Below the pieces are notes generated by a model. It had not been told where the DNA came from. It did no database searches and worked only from the letters and a program-made list of their open reading frames with translations. DNA of 64,000 nucleotides from JACVRW01 sp038323835 (GTDB lineage Bacteria > Actinomycetota > Thermoleophilia > Solirubrobacterales > Thermoleophilaceae), in NCBI GenBank assembly GCA_038323835.1, contig JBBQHI010000001.1:124001-188000 (forward strand). The letters are read 5' to 3'. The position numbers and the translations under genes are program-made. This document shows, one piece after another, positions 41,571-49,436 of the stretch; within the stretch, counting starts at the first letter, position 1; each line of letters opens with the position of its first letter.

Positions 41571-42392
41571 CTAGTCGCGCGGGCCGGCGGTGGGCGTCTG
41601 CCGGGTTCCGGGCTCGATGCGGAGCGCGGGGGCACGTCCACGGCCGGCGCGAGGGTCGAAGCCGGGACGGCGGTAGTCCCCGCGGCTCAGGTGCTGCTCG
41701 AGGAAGGCGTAGAGCACGATGAAGAGGTAGCGGCTGCCCATCTCCCGCAGTCCGAGCTTGGACTCGCCGAAGGCGCGGTTGCGCCACCCGATCGGGACGA
41801 TCGCGTAGCTGTGCCCGCGGATGAAGGCCTTCAGCGGAAGCTCGACCGTGAGGTTGAAGTGGTTCGAGAGGAGCGGCTGGATGTTGTCGATCACCTCGCG
41901 CCGGTAGGCCTTGAACGCGTTGGTGGTGTCGTTGTAGCCGTGCCGGAAGAGCATCCTGATCCCGAAGTTCACGACGCGGTTGATGCCGAGCTTCAACCGC
42001 GGGTAGTCCTGCACGTTCGATCCGGGCAGGAAGCGCGAGCCGAACGCGCAGTCGTAGCCCTCCTCGAGCAGGTGGTGGTAGCGCACCAGGTCCCGGGGAT
42101 CGTCCGAGCCGTCGGCCATCACGATCGCCACGGCGTCGCCCTGGTACTCCTCGAGGCCGGCCCGAACGGTCAGGCCGAAGCCGCCGCTGTACAGGGAGGA
42201 CACGCGCCGGACGGTGGGGTTGGAGGCCGAGATCGCGGCCACGACCGCGGCGGTGCCGTCGGTGCTGCCGTCGTCCACCACCAGGATCTCGTGGTCGATG
42301 CCGGCGCCGTTAAGGGCGTTGAGGAGATCGCTCACCGTGGGCCCGATCGACTCCTCCTCGTTGCGTGACGGGATCACCACCGAGAGCTTCAC
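41571..42392 (-). CDS. GT2 glycosyltransferase (dolichol-phosphate-mannose-synthase-like)
   Basis: A 273-residue enzyme: KLSVVIPSRNEEESIGPTVS, EILVVDDGSTDGTAAVV, SGGFGLTVRAGLEEYQGD, VAIVMADGSDDPRDL (the DxD site reads ADGSDDP), GSRFLPGSNVQDYP and TTNAFKAYRREVI. No C-terminal membrane helices are evident; the family often makes polyprenyl-phosphate sugars, which would feed the GT-C enzymes elsewhere in the window. The start is GTG 42392, overlapping the epimerase stop as GTGA. Confidence in GT2 is high, in the precise product low. Confidence 0.85.
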   Translation of the reverse strand: MKLSVVIPSRNEEESIGPTVSDLLNALNGAGIDHEILVVDDGSTDGTAAVVAAISASNPTVRRVSSLYSGGFGLTVRAGLEEYQGDAVAIVMADGSDDPRDLVRYHHLLEEGYDCAFGSRFLPGSNVQDYPRLKLGINRVVNFGIRMLFRHGYNDTTNAFKAYRREVIDNIQPLLSNHFNLTVELPLKAFIRGHSYAIVPIGWRNRAFGESKLGLREMGSRYLFIVLYAFLEQHLSRGDYRRPGFDPRAGRGRAPALRIEPGTRQTPTAGPRD

Positions 42393-43459
42393 GACGCGGC
42401 GCTCCAGCGCTCGACGTTCTGGTCGTGGATCTCGGCCAGGATCGCCCGCAGGTCGTACTGCGGCTCCCAGTCGGGGTAGTCGGCCTGGAACTCCGAGAGG
42501 TCGCTGATCCACCAGCGGTGATCACCCATCCGCGACTCGTCGCTGAGCGTCCAGTGCAGCGACCTGCCCGAGACCTCCTCGCAGAGCGCGATCGCCTCCA
42601 GCATGGAGCAGTTGCTGTATCGGCCCCCGCCCATGTTGTAGACCGCGGACGGCTTCGGCGCGCGGTGGACCGCCTCGAACGCGTCCACCAGGTCGGCGCT
42701 GTGGATGTTGTCCCTGACCTGGAGGCCGTCGTAGCCGAACACGGTGTACGACTCGCCCGTGACCGTGCAGCGCATCAGGTAGGAGAGGAAACCGTGCAGC
42801 ATGGCGCCGGCGTGGTTCGGGCCGGTGAGGCATCCGGCGCGGAAACACACGGTGGGCATGTCGAAGTAGCGGCCGTATTCCTGCACCATCAGGTCGGCCG
42901 CGACCTTCGATACGCCGAAGAGGGAGTGCATCGAGTCGTCAATGGTCATCGTGGTGTCGATGCCGCCGAAGTACTGATGGTCGGCGGGCAGCTCCAGCCG
43001 CTTCCCCAGCTTCACCAGGGGGAGCCGGTTGGGCGTGTCGCCGTAAACCTTGTTCGTGGATGTGAAGACGAAGGTGGCGTCCGGGCAGTGCGTGCGGGTC
43101 GCCTGGAGCAGGTGGAGCGTGCCCGTGGCGTTCACGCCGAAGTCCGTGAACGGGTCGGAGGCGGCCCAGTCGTGGGAGGGCTGCGCCGCGGTGTGCACCA
43201 CCAGCTCGATCCGGGAGCCGTACTCGGCGAAGACCCGGTCCACGCCCTCGGCGTCGCGGATGTCGATCTCGAGCGACCGGAAGTCGGGATAGGCGCGCTC
43301 CAGCCGCTCGGTGACGGGGTGCGTGGAGGCGTCGGGGCCGAAGAACCGCGCCCGCATGTCGTTCTCGATCCCGATCACGTCGAAGCCGGACCTCACGAAG
43401 TGGGCCACGGACTCAGAGCCGATGAGCCCGCCGGAGCCGGTGACGATGGCGATGCCCAC
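42389..43459 (-). CDS. CDP-paratose 2-epimerase-like NAD-dependent epimerase (copy 1)
   Basis: A 356-residue extended SDR enzyme. Seen: GSGGLIGSESVAHFVRSG (NAD loop), IENDMRARFFGPDAST, VHTAAQPSHDWAASDPFTDF, STNKVYGDTPNRLPL, HSLFGVSKVAADLMVQEYG, CLTGPNHAGAMLHGFLSYL and VRDNIHSADLVDAF. These blocks are characteristic of the CDP-paratose 2-epimerase (tyvelose) group. The SDR YxxxK reads FGVSK, with Phe181 where Tyr is usual, so either this subgroup uses another acid or the enzyme is altered. Start GTG 43459, 6 bases after the preceding epimerase gene. It would supply a modified sugar nucleotide to the neighbouring transferases. Confidence 0.78.
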   Translation of the reverse strand: MGIAIVTGSGGLIGSESVAHFVRSGFDVIGIENDMRARFFGPDASTHPVTERLERAYPDFRSLEIDIRDAEGVDRVFAEYGSRIELVVHTAAQPSHDWAASDPFTDFGVNATGTLHLLQATRTHCPDATFVFTSTNKVYGDTPNRLPLVKLGKRLELPADHQYFGGIDTTMTIDDSMHSLFGVSKVAADLMVQEYGRYFDMPTVCFRAGCLTGPNHAGAMLHGFLSYLMRCTVTGESYTVFGYDGLQVRDNIHSADLVDAFEAVHRAPKPSAVYNMGGGRYSNCSMLEAIALCEEVSGRSLHWTLSDESRMGDHRWWISDLSEFQADYPDWEPQYDLRAILAEIHDQNVERWSAAS

Positions 43460-43465
43460 GCAGGC

Positions 43466-44533
43466 CTAACCGAGTGCCGAGCGAACCGACCGCTCGTTCC
43501 CGTGCACCCATTCGAAGATGTCCGTGAGGACCTGCTCCGGGCTGTGCGAGGGGCGCCAGTCCGTGTGCTCGGCCAGCCGCGAGCAGTCCGACACGTAGAT
43601 GCGCACGTCGCCCGGGCGCGTCTCGGCCGAGCTCGAGATGTCGAGCCGGCGGTCCGTGAGCTGCTCGCAGATGGCGGTGGTCTCCGCGAGCGAGAGGCTG
43701 ATCTCGGGCCCGCCGCCCACGTTGGCGGTCACGCCGTCCCAGTGATCGGGGCGAAGGAGCTGGTCTTCCACTAGAGCAATCAGGTCCGCGATGTGCAGCA
43801 GGTCACGCACCTGCTTCCCCCGCCCACCGTACCCCAGGTACCTCAGATCACGGCCGAAGTAGTGACTGAGCACCCAGTGCGTGAACACGCCCTGGTCCAC
43901 CTTGCCCATCTGCCAGGGCCCGGCCAGAACCCCGCAGCGATCGATCACCGTGCGTATGCCGAACGCCGCCCGGTACTCGGTGGCCAGCAGCTCGGCGGCG
44001 AGCTTCGTGGCGCCGTAGAGGGTCCGGGCCCCGGCGAGGGGGAAGTCCTCCGAGATCCCCGCAGAGCCGACACCGGCGAGCTCCTGGGCCGGCTCCAGCT
44101 CGAATCGGGTGTCCTCCTCGCGGAAGGCGGCGGAATCGAGCGTCTCGTATGGGTACACGCGGCTGGTGGAGATGAACACGAACTGCGCCGAGTCGCGCCG
44201 GGCGAGCTCAAGGCAGTTGTGCGCACCCACGAGGTTGGCGTCCACCACGTAGGAGGTGTCGCCGGCATTCCCGGCCAGGGCGGAGGGCTCGGCGGAGCAC
44301 TCCACCACGACGGTCACCGCGTCGAGTCCCAGGAGATCGGACATCTCGCGCACGTCCCCGTGCACGAACTCCACGCCCGCCTCGCGGAGGCGGGGAAGGT
44401 TCAGCTCCGACCCCCTGCGCTTGAGGTTGTCGAAGGCCACGATCTCCCAGTCGGGGTGATGCTCGGCGAGGCTCATCGTCAGGTTGGCGCCCACGAAGCC
44501 CGCGCCGCCGGTGACCAGCACGCGGGACGTCAA
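43466..44533 (-). CDS. NAD-dependent sugar-nucleotide epimerase, CDP-paratose-2-epimerase-like (copy 2)
   Basis: A 355-residue extended SDR enzyme with RVLVTGGAGFVGANLTMSL, IVAFDNLKRRGSELNLPRL, VVVECSAEPSALAGNAGD, FISTSRVYPYETL, TLYGATKLAAELLATEY (an intact YxxxK) and GKQVRDLLHIADLIALV. The NLKRRGSELNL and KQVRDLLHIADL blocks point to the CDP-paratose/tyvelose epimerase group, like the next gene. Start uncertain: TTG 44533 gives MTSRVLVTGG, GTG 44521 would start at MLVTGG. A TAGAAT box at 44572-44577 (minus strand) could be its promoter. It heads the five-gene operon down to 38551. Confidence 0.8.
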   Translation of the reverse strand: MTSRVLVTGGAGFVGANLTMSLAEHHPDWEIVAFDNLKRRGSELNLPRLREAGVEFVHGDVREMSDLLGLDAVTVVVECSAEPSALAGNAGDTSYVVDANLVGAHNCLELARRDSAQFVFISTSRVYPYETLDSAAFREEDTRFELEPAQELAGVGSAGISEDFPLAGARTLYGATKLAAELLATEYRAAFGIRTVIDRCGVLAGPWQMGKVDQGVFTHWVLSHYFGRDLRYLGYGGRGKQVRDLLHIADLIALVEDQLLRPDHWDGVTANVGGGPEISLSLAETTAICEQLTDRRLDISSSAETRPGDVRIYVSDCSRLAEHTDWRPSHSPEQVLTDIFEWVHGNERSVRSALG

Positions 44534-44571
44534 AGAGCGACCCGAGGTGAAGGGCAATCTGCCACATCCCG

Positions 44572-44577
44572 ATTCTA
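44572..44577 (-). promoter_or_regulatory. probable -10 box (TAGAAT, minus strand)
   Basis: TAGAAT on the minus strand is close to the consensus and lies about 40 bases before TTG 44533. It faces away from the TAGAGT box at 44644, which serves the divergent gene. Confidence 0.4.
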
Positions 44578-44643
44578 TGGGCTTATGCCCGCGGTCGATC
44601 CGGGTCCGGCGCCCCGTGCGGGGCGGTCGGTCGCATATCGGGT

Positions 44644-44649
44644 TAGAGT
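44644..44649 (+). promoter_or_regulatory. probable -10 box (TAGAGT) of a leaderless promoter
   Basis: TAGAGT ends 6 bases before TTG 44656. That geometry favours the TTG over ATG 44677 as the start of the GT-C gene. Confidence 0.45.
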
Positions 44650-44655
44650 CGAGCG

Positions 44656-46608
44656 TTGGCCGCACCCGTCCCCACCATGGCGCCGAAAGATTCAAACCCG
44701 GCCGCCTCGCCAGCGTCCGGCGGGCAGGGGGACTCCCGTCTCTGGGCCCTGGCCGTGGCCGTGCTCACCCTCGTGGGGCTCGCCGTGCGGATGCGGGGGA
44801 TCCACGAGAGCCTGTTCGCCGACGAGATCTACTCGTACCGGATCGTGGCCAACTACGGGCTGCTGCACATCGTCGGCCAGGTGCACGACACGGCGATCAC
44901 CCCGCCCCTGCACTACCTGCTGGCCCGCGTCGCCGTGGAGTTCGGCGACGCGAGGACCTGGATCCGCGTGCCCTCGATCATCCTGGGCGCGGCCACCGTG
45001 CCGCTCACCTACCTGCTGGGGGTGCGCACGCTGAACCGGCGTGCGGGCCTGTTCGCCGCCGCGGTGGCCGCCATCTCCCCGTTCGCCGTCTTCTACGGCA
45101 CCGAGGCCCGCGCCTACGCCACGCTGATGTTTCTGGTGGTGCTGTCCACGCTGGCGCTCCTGATCGCGCTGGACAGCGGGCGCCGGCGCTGGCTCGTGCT
45201 CTACGTCGCCGCCGCCACGCTCGTGCTCTACGCCCACTACTCGGGCGTGTTCGTGGTGGCCGCGCAGGCGCTCTGGGCGCTCGCGACGCACCGCGAACGC
45301 TTCCGGGAGCTGCTGATCGCGAACGTGGCCATAGCGCTCGCCTACCTGCCCTGGGTCCCGTCGTTCCTGTTCCAGGGCGACGAGCACCCGCCGGAGCAGA
45401 TCTCGCTCGTGTCCCCGGTGACCCTTCGATCGTTCAAGGACGCGATGCTCGCCACGTTCCCGGGGCGGCCCTTCGTGGATCTCCACGTGGTGCCGGGGAA
45501 CGCCGCGCTGGTGGCGATATGCGCGGCGCTCGTGGTCGCGGCGGCCGCGCTCGCCTGGGATCTCCTGCGCCGTCGGGAGCCGGCCACGGGGGTGCCCCGC
45601 CGCGATCGCGTGGTGCTTCTGGCGGTGCTGGCGGTGGCCACCCCGATCGGCATCACGGTGTACTCGCTCGCCGAGACGAGCCTGTTCGGACCGCGCAACA
45701 TGGCGGCCTCGCTTCCCGCGATCTGGCTGTTGCTCGGCTGGCTTCTCACCGCGTCGAGGCGGGTGATGGCCGCCGTGGCCGGCGGCCTGGTGGTGGGGGC
45801 ACTGGCGGTGGGGACCGCCATCTCGCTCGGGGACGACTACCGGCGGCCCCCCTATCGCGAGGCCGCGACCGTGATCGACGCCCGGGCCACGCGCTGCGAG
45901 CCCGTGGTGGAGGTGCTGTGGCTGAACCCGCAGAACGCCCTCAGCAAGGCCCTGGAGCCGCAGCTCACGCGCGCCCACCCGGTGTCGCGGATCACCCCGT
46001 ACGACGAGCCGGGCTGGCGCCTGGCGGCCCGCTCGCCGAGCCTGTTCGTGGTGGCGCCGCGGGTGGCAAGTCTCCGGGGCAAGTCCTGGGCGCACCGCCT
46101 GGGCGCCGGATACAGGCTGAGGTCGCGGAGCGTGTTCAACGGTGCCATCGACGTCGCGGTGTTCGAATACGCCCGTTCGGGTGGCCCTCGGGGACCGGCG
46201 CGTCTCGTGTCTGCGTTCGGCGGCGAGAGGATCGATCTTCCCGGGGGCCAGCGGCTGCCCGTGGGCCAGAACGAGGGGTCCGGCTTCGTGGAGGTTGTGA
46301 ACAGCATCAAGGAGGGGCTGCAGGTCCAGGGCTGGACGATCGACGCTCAGGCCGGCCGCCGGACCCGCGCCGTCATGACCTTCGACCGCAGCGGCTGCCT
46401 CATCCTCTCCGGTCACCCGACGCGGGTCCGGGAGGACGTGGCGGCGGACCACGGCGCCCGCTTCCGGCACTCGGGGTACGAGATGAGGACCGTGCCCGGG
46501 GACGCCGAGTCGCTGGCCCAGCCCGGCAGCCTGCGGACGTTCGGCCTATCGAAGTCCCGGGCCTGGGAGCTCCCGCCCGGCGGGCAGGCCTACCCGGACG
46601 CCCGCTAG
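44656..46608 (+). CDS. GT-C integral-membrane glycosyltransferase (paralogue 1 of 4)
   Basis: A 650-residue protein with 9-11 membrane helices in the first 420 residues and a soluble C-terminal domain. After helix 1, GIHESLFADEIYSYRIV holds the acidic DE pair typical of GT39-type enzymes, then HDTAITPPLHYLLARVA, VPSIILGAATVPLTYLLG, YGTEARAYATLMFL and LYAHYSGVFVV. The same blocks occur in the products at 51563, 53334 and 58579. It should use a polyprenyl-phosphate sugar on the outer face. Start TTG 44656 (leaderless by position) or ATG 44677. An IS481-type element is inserted at its stop codon, which lies inside the target duplication GCTAGC; the protein itself is intact. Confidence 0.78.
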   Translation: MAAPVPTMAPKDSNPAASPASGGQGDSRLWALAVAVLTLVGLAVRMRGIHESLFADEIYSYRIVANYGLLHIVGQVHDTAITPPLHYLLARVAVEFGDARTWIRVPSIILGAATVPLTYLLGVRTLNRRAGLFAAAVAAISPFAVFYGTEARAYATLMFLVVLSTLALLIALDSGRRRWLVLYVAAATLVLYAHYSGVFVVAAQALWALATHRERFRELLIANVAIALAYLPWVPSFLFQGDEHPPEQISLVSPVTLRSFKDAMLATFPGRPFVDLHVVPGNAALVAICAALVVAAAALAWDLLRRREPATGVPRRDRVVLLAVLAVATPIGITVYSLAETSLFGPRNMAASLPAIWLLLGWLLTASRRVMAAVAGGLVVGALAVGTAISLGDDYRRPPYREAATVIDARATRCEPVVEVLWLNPQNALSKALEPQLTRAHPVSRITPYDEPGWRLAARSPSLFVVAPRVASLRGKSWAHRLGAGYRLRSRSVFNGAIDVAVFEYARSGGPRGPARLVSAFGGERIDLPGGQRLPVGQNEGSGFVEVVNSIKEGLQVQGWTIDAQAGRRTRAVMTFDRSGCLILSGHPTRVREDVAADHGARFRHSGYEMRTVPGDAESLAQPGSLRTFGLSKSRAWELPPGGQAYPDAR

Positions 46609-46609
46609 C
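46604..46609. repeat. target site duplication GCTAGC (left copy)
   Basis: GCTAGC directly precedes the left end of the IS and is repeated after the right end (47673-47678). It fits the NCTAGN target known for IS481. It holds the TAG stop of the GT-C gene. Confidence 0.85.
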
Positions 46610-46634
46610 TGTAGTTCCTAGGAGCGTTTGTCAG
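46610..46634 (+). repeat. left terminal inverted repeat of the IS
   Basis: Begins TGTAGTTCCTAGG; pairs with 47648-47672 at 20 of 25 bases. Confidence 0.88.
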
Positions 46635-46699
46635 TAGTTCATCCGGGCCCCCTTGGAGGCTGGGAGTTGCGAAACGACCAGTCCCAAGGAGGACACCGG

Positions 46700-47677
46700 A
46701 TGAAGCTCCACGCTAATGCCCGCACCTGTCCGAATAGTCGTCGGCTGTTGGTCTTGCGGATTGTGGGGGAGTGCTGGTCGGTGGCGGCGGCGGCCGAGGC
46801 CGCCGGTGTCACCGAGCGGACTGCCTATCGCTGGCTAGCGCGTTGGCGGGCGCAGGGGGAGCGGGGTCTGCTCGATCGATCTTCCGCGCCCAAGCGGATC
46901 CCGCACAAGCTCGGGCCTGAGCGTGTCGAGGCGATCGCCGCGCTGCGACGGCTGCGGATGACGGCGGCCGAGATCGCCGAGCTGGTGGCGATGGCAATCT
47001 CGACGGTGTCCGTCTGGCTTAAGCGGATCGGGCTGGGCAAGCGCTCGCGGCTCGAGCCGCCCGAGCCGCCTAACCGTTATGAGCTCTCCCGCCCCGGCCA
47101 GCTTGTCCATGTCGACGTCAAGAAGCTTGGGCGCATCTCCCACAAGGGGGCGGGTCACCGCGTCACCGGCCACAAGCGCAGTCAGTTCAAGGTCCGCGAC
47201 CGGGGGGCCGGCAGGCGGAGCACCGGCTTCGAGTTCGTGCACGTGATGGTCGATGACCACTCCCGGCTCGCCTACGCCGAAGTGTTCCAAGGCCAGGGCG
47301 AGAACGCCCGCCAAGCGGTCGCCTTCCTGCGCCACGGAATCGCCTTCTTCGCCGAGCACGGCATCCAGGTCGAGCGGGTCATGTCCGACAACGGCTCCGG
47401 CTACATCTCCACAGCCCACGCCATCGCCTGCCGCACACTCGGCATCCGCCACACCCGCATCCGCCCCTACCGGCCCCGCACCAACGGAAAAGCCGAACGC
47501 TTCATCAAAACGCTGCTCGAAGAATGGGCCTACGTGCGCATCTACGGCAGCTCCAAAGAACGCGAACACCAACTCGCCCCCTACCTCAAGCGCTACAACT
47601 ACCAACGACCACACGGCTCCCTCGCCAAAAAACCGCCCGCCTCACGACTGACCAACGTGCTTGGGAACTACAGCTAG
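46700..47677 (+). CDS. IS481-family DDE transposase
   Basis: A 325-residue transposase. N-terminal helix-turn-helix region (SVAAAAEAAGVTERTAYRWL, then LLDRSSAPKR and STVSVWLKRIGLG). Catalytic domain with DDE residues Asp139 (QLVHVDVKKLG), Asp230 (RVMSDNGSGY) and Glu266 (RTNGKAERFIK), the last two 36 residues apart as expected, then RPHGSLAKKPPASRL. The start is ATG 46700 with AAGGAGG 7 bases upstream. The reading frame has no stop inside the IS: it runs through the right inverted repeat and ends at the TAG of the target duplication just outside. It is complete and probably active. Confidence 0.93.
   Translation: MKLHANARTCPNSRRLLVLRIVGECWSVAAAAEAAGVTERTAYRWLARWRAQGERGLLDRSSAPKRIPHKLGPERVEAIAALRRLRMTAAEIAELVAMAISTVSVWLKRIGLGKRSRLEPPEPPNRYELSRPGQLVHVDVKKLGRISHKGAGHRVTGHKRSQFKVRDRGAGRRSTGFEFVHVMVDDHSRLAYAEVFQGQGENARQAVAFLRHGIAFFAEHGIQVERVMSDNGSGYISTAHAIACRTLGIRHTRIRPYRPRTNGKAERFIKTLLEEWAYVRIYGSSKEREHQLAPYLKRYNYQRPHGSLAKKPPASRLTNVLGNYS
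47648..47672 (-). repeat. right terminal inverted repeat of the IS
   Basis: On the minus strand begins TGTAGTTCCCAAG; pairs with 46610-46634. It is also the last coding part of the transposase. Confidence 0.88.
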
Positions 47678-47678
47678 C
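47673..47678. repeat. target site duplication GCTAGC (right copy)
   Basis: Second copy of the 6-bp target. Its TAG (47675-47677) is the transposase stop codon. Confidence 0.85.
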
Positions 47679-47746
47679 TGGTTGATTCCGAATCCGCTTG
47701 CCCGCGAGGGCGGGCCAGACCGAGCTGGGCGGCGCACACGGCCGAA

Positions 47747-47770
47747 GCCGATAGTGAATGCACTATCGGC
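47747..47770. terminator. 10-bp perfect hairpin between the IS and a minus-strand gene
   Basis: GCCGATAGTG-AATG-CACTATCGGC is a perfect 10-base stem with a 4-base loop. It lies about 70 bases beyond the stop of the minus-strand GT2 gene at 47842, so it may end that transcript; there is no T-run. Nothing else is recognised between 47679 and 47841. Confidence 0.45.
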
Positions 47771-47841
47771 GAGGACGAGGGTGCCGATCCAGCGACGGTA
47801 TGGCACGTCATCCGTGGGTGCGGGGGTTTGGAACCAACCCG

Positions 47842-48618
47842 CTAGGGCTGGCGCTCGGCCGGCTGGGACACGAGCGGGTCCGAGGAGGACGCGCGCGCCC
47901 GGGCGGCGGCCTCCCTGACGTGCCTGCGCGCGCCGAACAGCTCGCGCAGCACGGGGCCGAGCACGCGGCTCATCGACAGTCGCGAGCCCTCCCGGTCGCT
48001 CCAGACGATGCCAGTCTCGGTGATGCGGTACCCGAACGCCCTGGCCACCGCGAGCGCCTCGGCGTCGAACACCCACCCGTCCAGGGACACGTGGGAGAAG
48101 ACGTGCTGCGCGGCCGAGCCCCGCCAGAGCTTGAACCCGCAGAAGATGTCTCGCGTGGGCTCACCAAGCACCACCCGGCACAGGCCCACGAACGAGCGGC
48201 CCACGATGCGGCGCCGAAGCGGCTGCCGGCGTCCCACCTGCGCGCCCGAGGCCAGGCGCGAGCCGGTGATCACGTCCGCGTGCTCGAGCAGCTCGAGCAT
48301 GTGGTCGAGCGAGGCCAGGGACGGGGCACAGTCGGAGTCGCAGTGCAGCCGCAGGTCGCCGGTGGTGGCGAGGATTCCCCGCCTGACGGACGCTCCCTTG
48401 CCGAGATTGGTCTCGTTCCGGAGCAGCCTCACGCGGTCGCCGTCGAGCATCGGGGTGAGCTGCTCGACCGTGCCGTCCTCGCTGGCGTTGTCCACCACCA
48501 CGATCTCCCAGGGGCGGCCCATCGCCTCGAGACGGCTGCGAATCGCCGCAACGGTCCCGGCGATCGCGCGCTCCTCGTTGTACGAGGGAACCACGACGGA
48601 CATCCACGGAGTGGCCAC
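47842..48618 (-). CDS. GT2 glycosyltransferase (ALG5/dolichyl-phosphate-glucosyltransferase-like)
   Basis: A 258-residue enzyme: WMSVVVPSYNEERAIAGTVA, EIVVVDNASEDGTVEQL, ETNLGKGASVRRGILATTGD, LRLHCDSDCAPSL (acidic metal site), VITGSRLASGAQVGRRQPLRRR, FCGFKLWRGSAA and WVFDAEALAVARAFGY. The LGKGASVRxGIL block and the FCGFKLW block are usual for enzymes that load glucose or another hexose on polyprenyl phosphate, which would supply the GT-C enzymes around it. The start GTG 48618 lies 6 bases after a TAAACT box; ATG 48603 is the alternative. Confidence 0.83.
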   Translation of the reverse strand: MATPWMSVVVPSYNEERAIAGTVAAIRSRLEAMGRPWEIVVVDNASEDGTVEQLTPMLDGDRVRLLRNETNLGKGASVRRGILATTGDLRLHCDSDCAPSLASLDHMLELLEHADVITGSRLASGAQVGRRQPLRRRIVGRSFVGLCRVVLGEPTRDIFCGFKLWRGSAAQHVFSHVSLDGWVFDAEALAVARAFGYRITETGIVWSDREGSRLSMSRVLGPVLRELFGARRHVREAAARARASSSDPLVSQPAERQP

Positions 48619-48624
48619 GTCCCG

Positions 48625-48630
48625 AGTTTA
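48625..48630 (-). promoter_or_regulatory. probable -10 box (TAAACT, minus strand) of a leaderless promoter
   Basis: On the minus strand TAAACT ends 6 bases before GTG 48618. No Shine-Dalgarno is present. Confidence 0.5.
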
Positions 48631-48663
48631 GGTGTGTTGCTGCGTGGCCGCTACGGGGACCCG

Positions 48664-49275
48664 TCAGGCGTGACGGCGCCGAAGCGCGCCACCCGACAGG
48701 AGCAGAGCCAGCCCGAGGAGGCCGGGGAGGCGGGCGTCGAGTCCGGTGTTGGGGAGCTTTGCGACGTCGTCGCCCGCAGCTGCTGCGGCGTCGGCGGTGG
48801 CCGGATCGGCCGACTGCTGGGCGAGCACCGACGCGGGACTGGCCGCGTCCTGGCCGCCGGACAGTCGAGTGGCGCGCTGCGGGTCCTTGCCTCCGCCCCC
48901 GCCCCCGGCCTTGGGGGGCCCGGAGTTCCCGAAGGGGTCCTGGTACTGCTCGTCACCGGCGTTCTGCGAGCAGTGGGCGATGGGGGGCACGTCCTCCTCC
49001 TCGGTATCGCCGGGGGCGGCGGCCGGATCGGGCGGATCGGGCGGCGCGGCGGCCGGGATCGCCTCCGAGTCGGCATCGAGGCCGGTGGCGGTCTCGTCCG
49101 CGGGCTGAGCGCACCCGGAGGGCGCGAGGCGGTCCGTGGGGGCGCTCGGAGCGGCGGTGGGAGCGGCAATCGGGGGGTTGGGAACCGTGCCGGTCTGGGC
49201 CATCGCAGCAGCAGGCGCGACGGCAAAGCCGCCGGTCAGAACGAGAATGGAGACGGCGACCGCCCCGAGCGACAC
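48664..49275 (-). CDS. LPXTG cell-wall-anchored low-complexity protein
   Basis: A 203-residue protein. Signal peptide about 1-26 (ending AAAMAQ), an Ala/Pro-rich and then acidic mature part, a run of Gly near 124-129 and a sorting signal: LPNTG (174-178), a hydrophobic stretch (182-197) and the basic end LRRRHA. No enzyme domain is seen; three Cys (55, 102 and in the signal region none) give no clear pattern. It is likely a wall-linked structural protein. GTG 49275 is the start, with no clear ribosome site. A sortase must be encoded elsewhere. Confidence 0.75.
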   Translation of the reverse strand: MSLGAVAVSILVLTGGFAVAPAAAMAQTGTVPNPPIAAPTAAPSAPTDRLAPSGCAQPADETATGLDADSEAIPAAAPPDPPDPAAAPGDTEEEDVPPIAHCSQNAGDEQYQDPFGNSGPPKAGGGGGGKDPQRATRLSGGQDAASPASVLAQQSADPATADAAAAAGDDVAKLPNTGLDARLPGLLGLALLLSGGALRRRHA

Positions 49276-49436
49276 GCAGAGAATTTCTAGCAGAGGAAGC
49301 CGACGGCGGATGGGTGCGGGCGCTCTGTGTCAGCCCGAGCGGGTGCCTCCGGCGCAGGCCGGATACCGTGTCGCGCTCGGATGCCGAGCCTGCTGTGGGT
49401 CATGGAAGCGCCCTGCGGGCCGTGGGGGGCTAAGCG

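Larger units (their letters stand above)
46610..47672 (+). mobile_element. complete IS481-family insertion sequence, 1063 bp
   Basis: The element runs from TGT to ACA, the usual IS481 ends. Its 25-base terminal inverted repeats (46610-46634 and 47648-47672) match at 20 positions, the outer nine perfectly (TGTAGTTCC). It carries one transposase gene and is bounded by GCTAGC duplications. Sharp ends, an intact transposase and an exact duplication point to a recent insertion. Confidence 0.92.

Noticed and set aside
46610..47672. The IS as half of a composite transposon
   Set aside because: No second copy is seen in the window, and the single element has its own target duplication.
47642..48076. 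Minus-strand frame reaching into the right end of the IS
   Set aside because: A shadow of the GT2 gene plus intergenic sequence; no motif or start signal.
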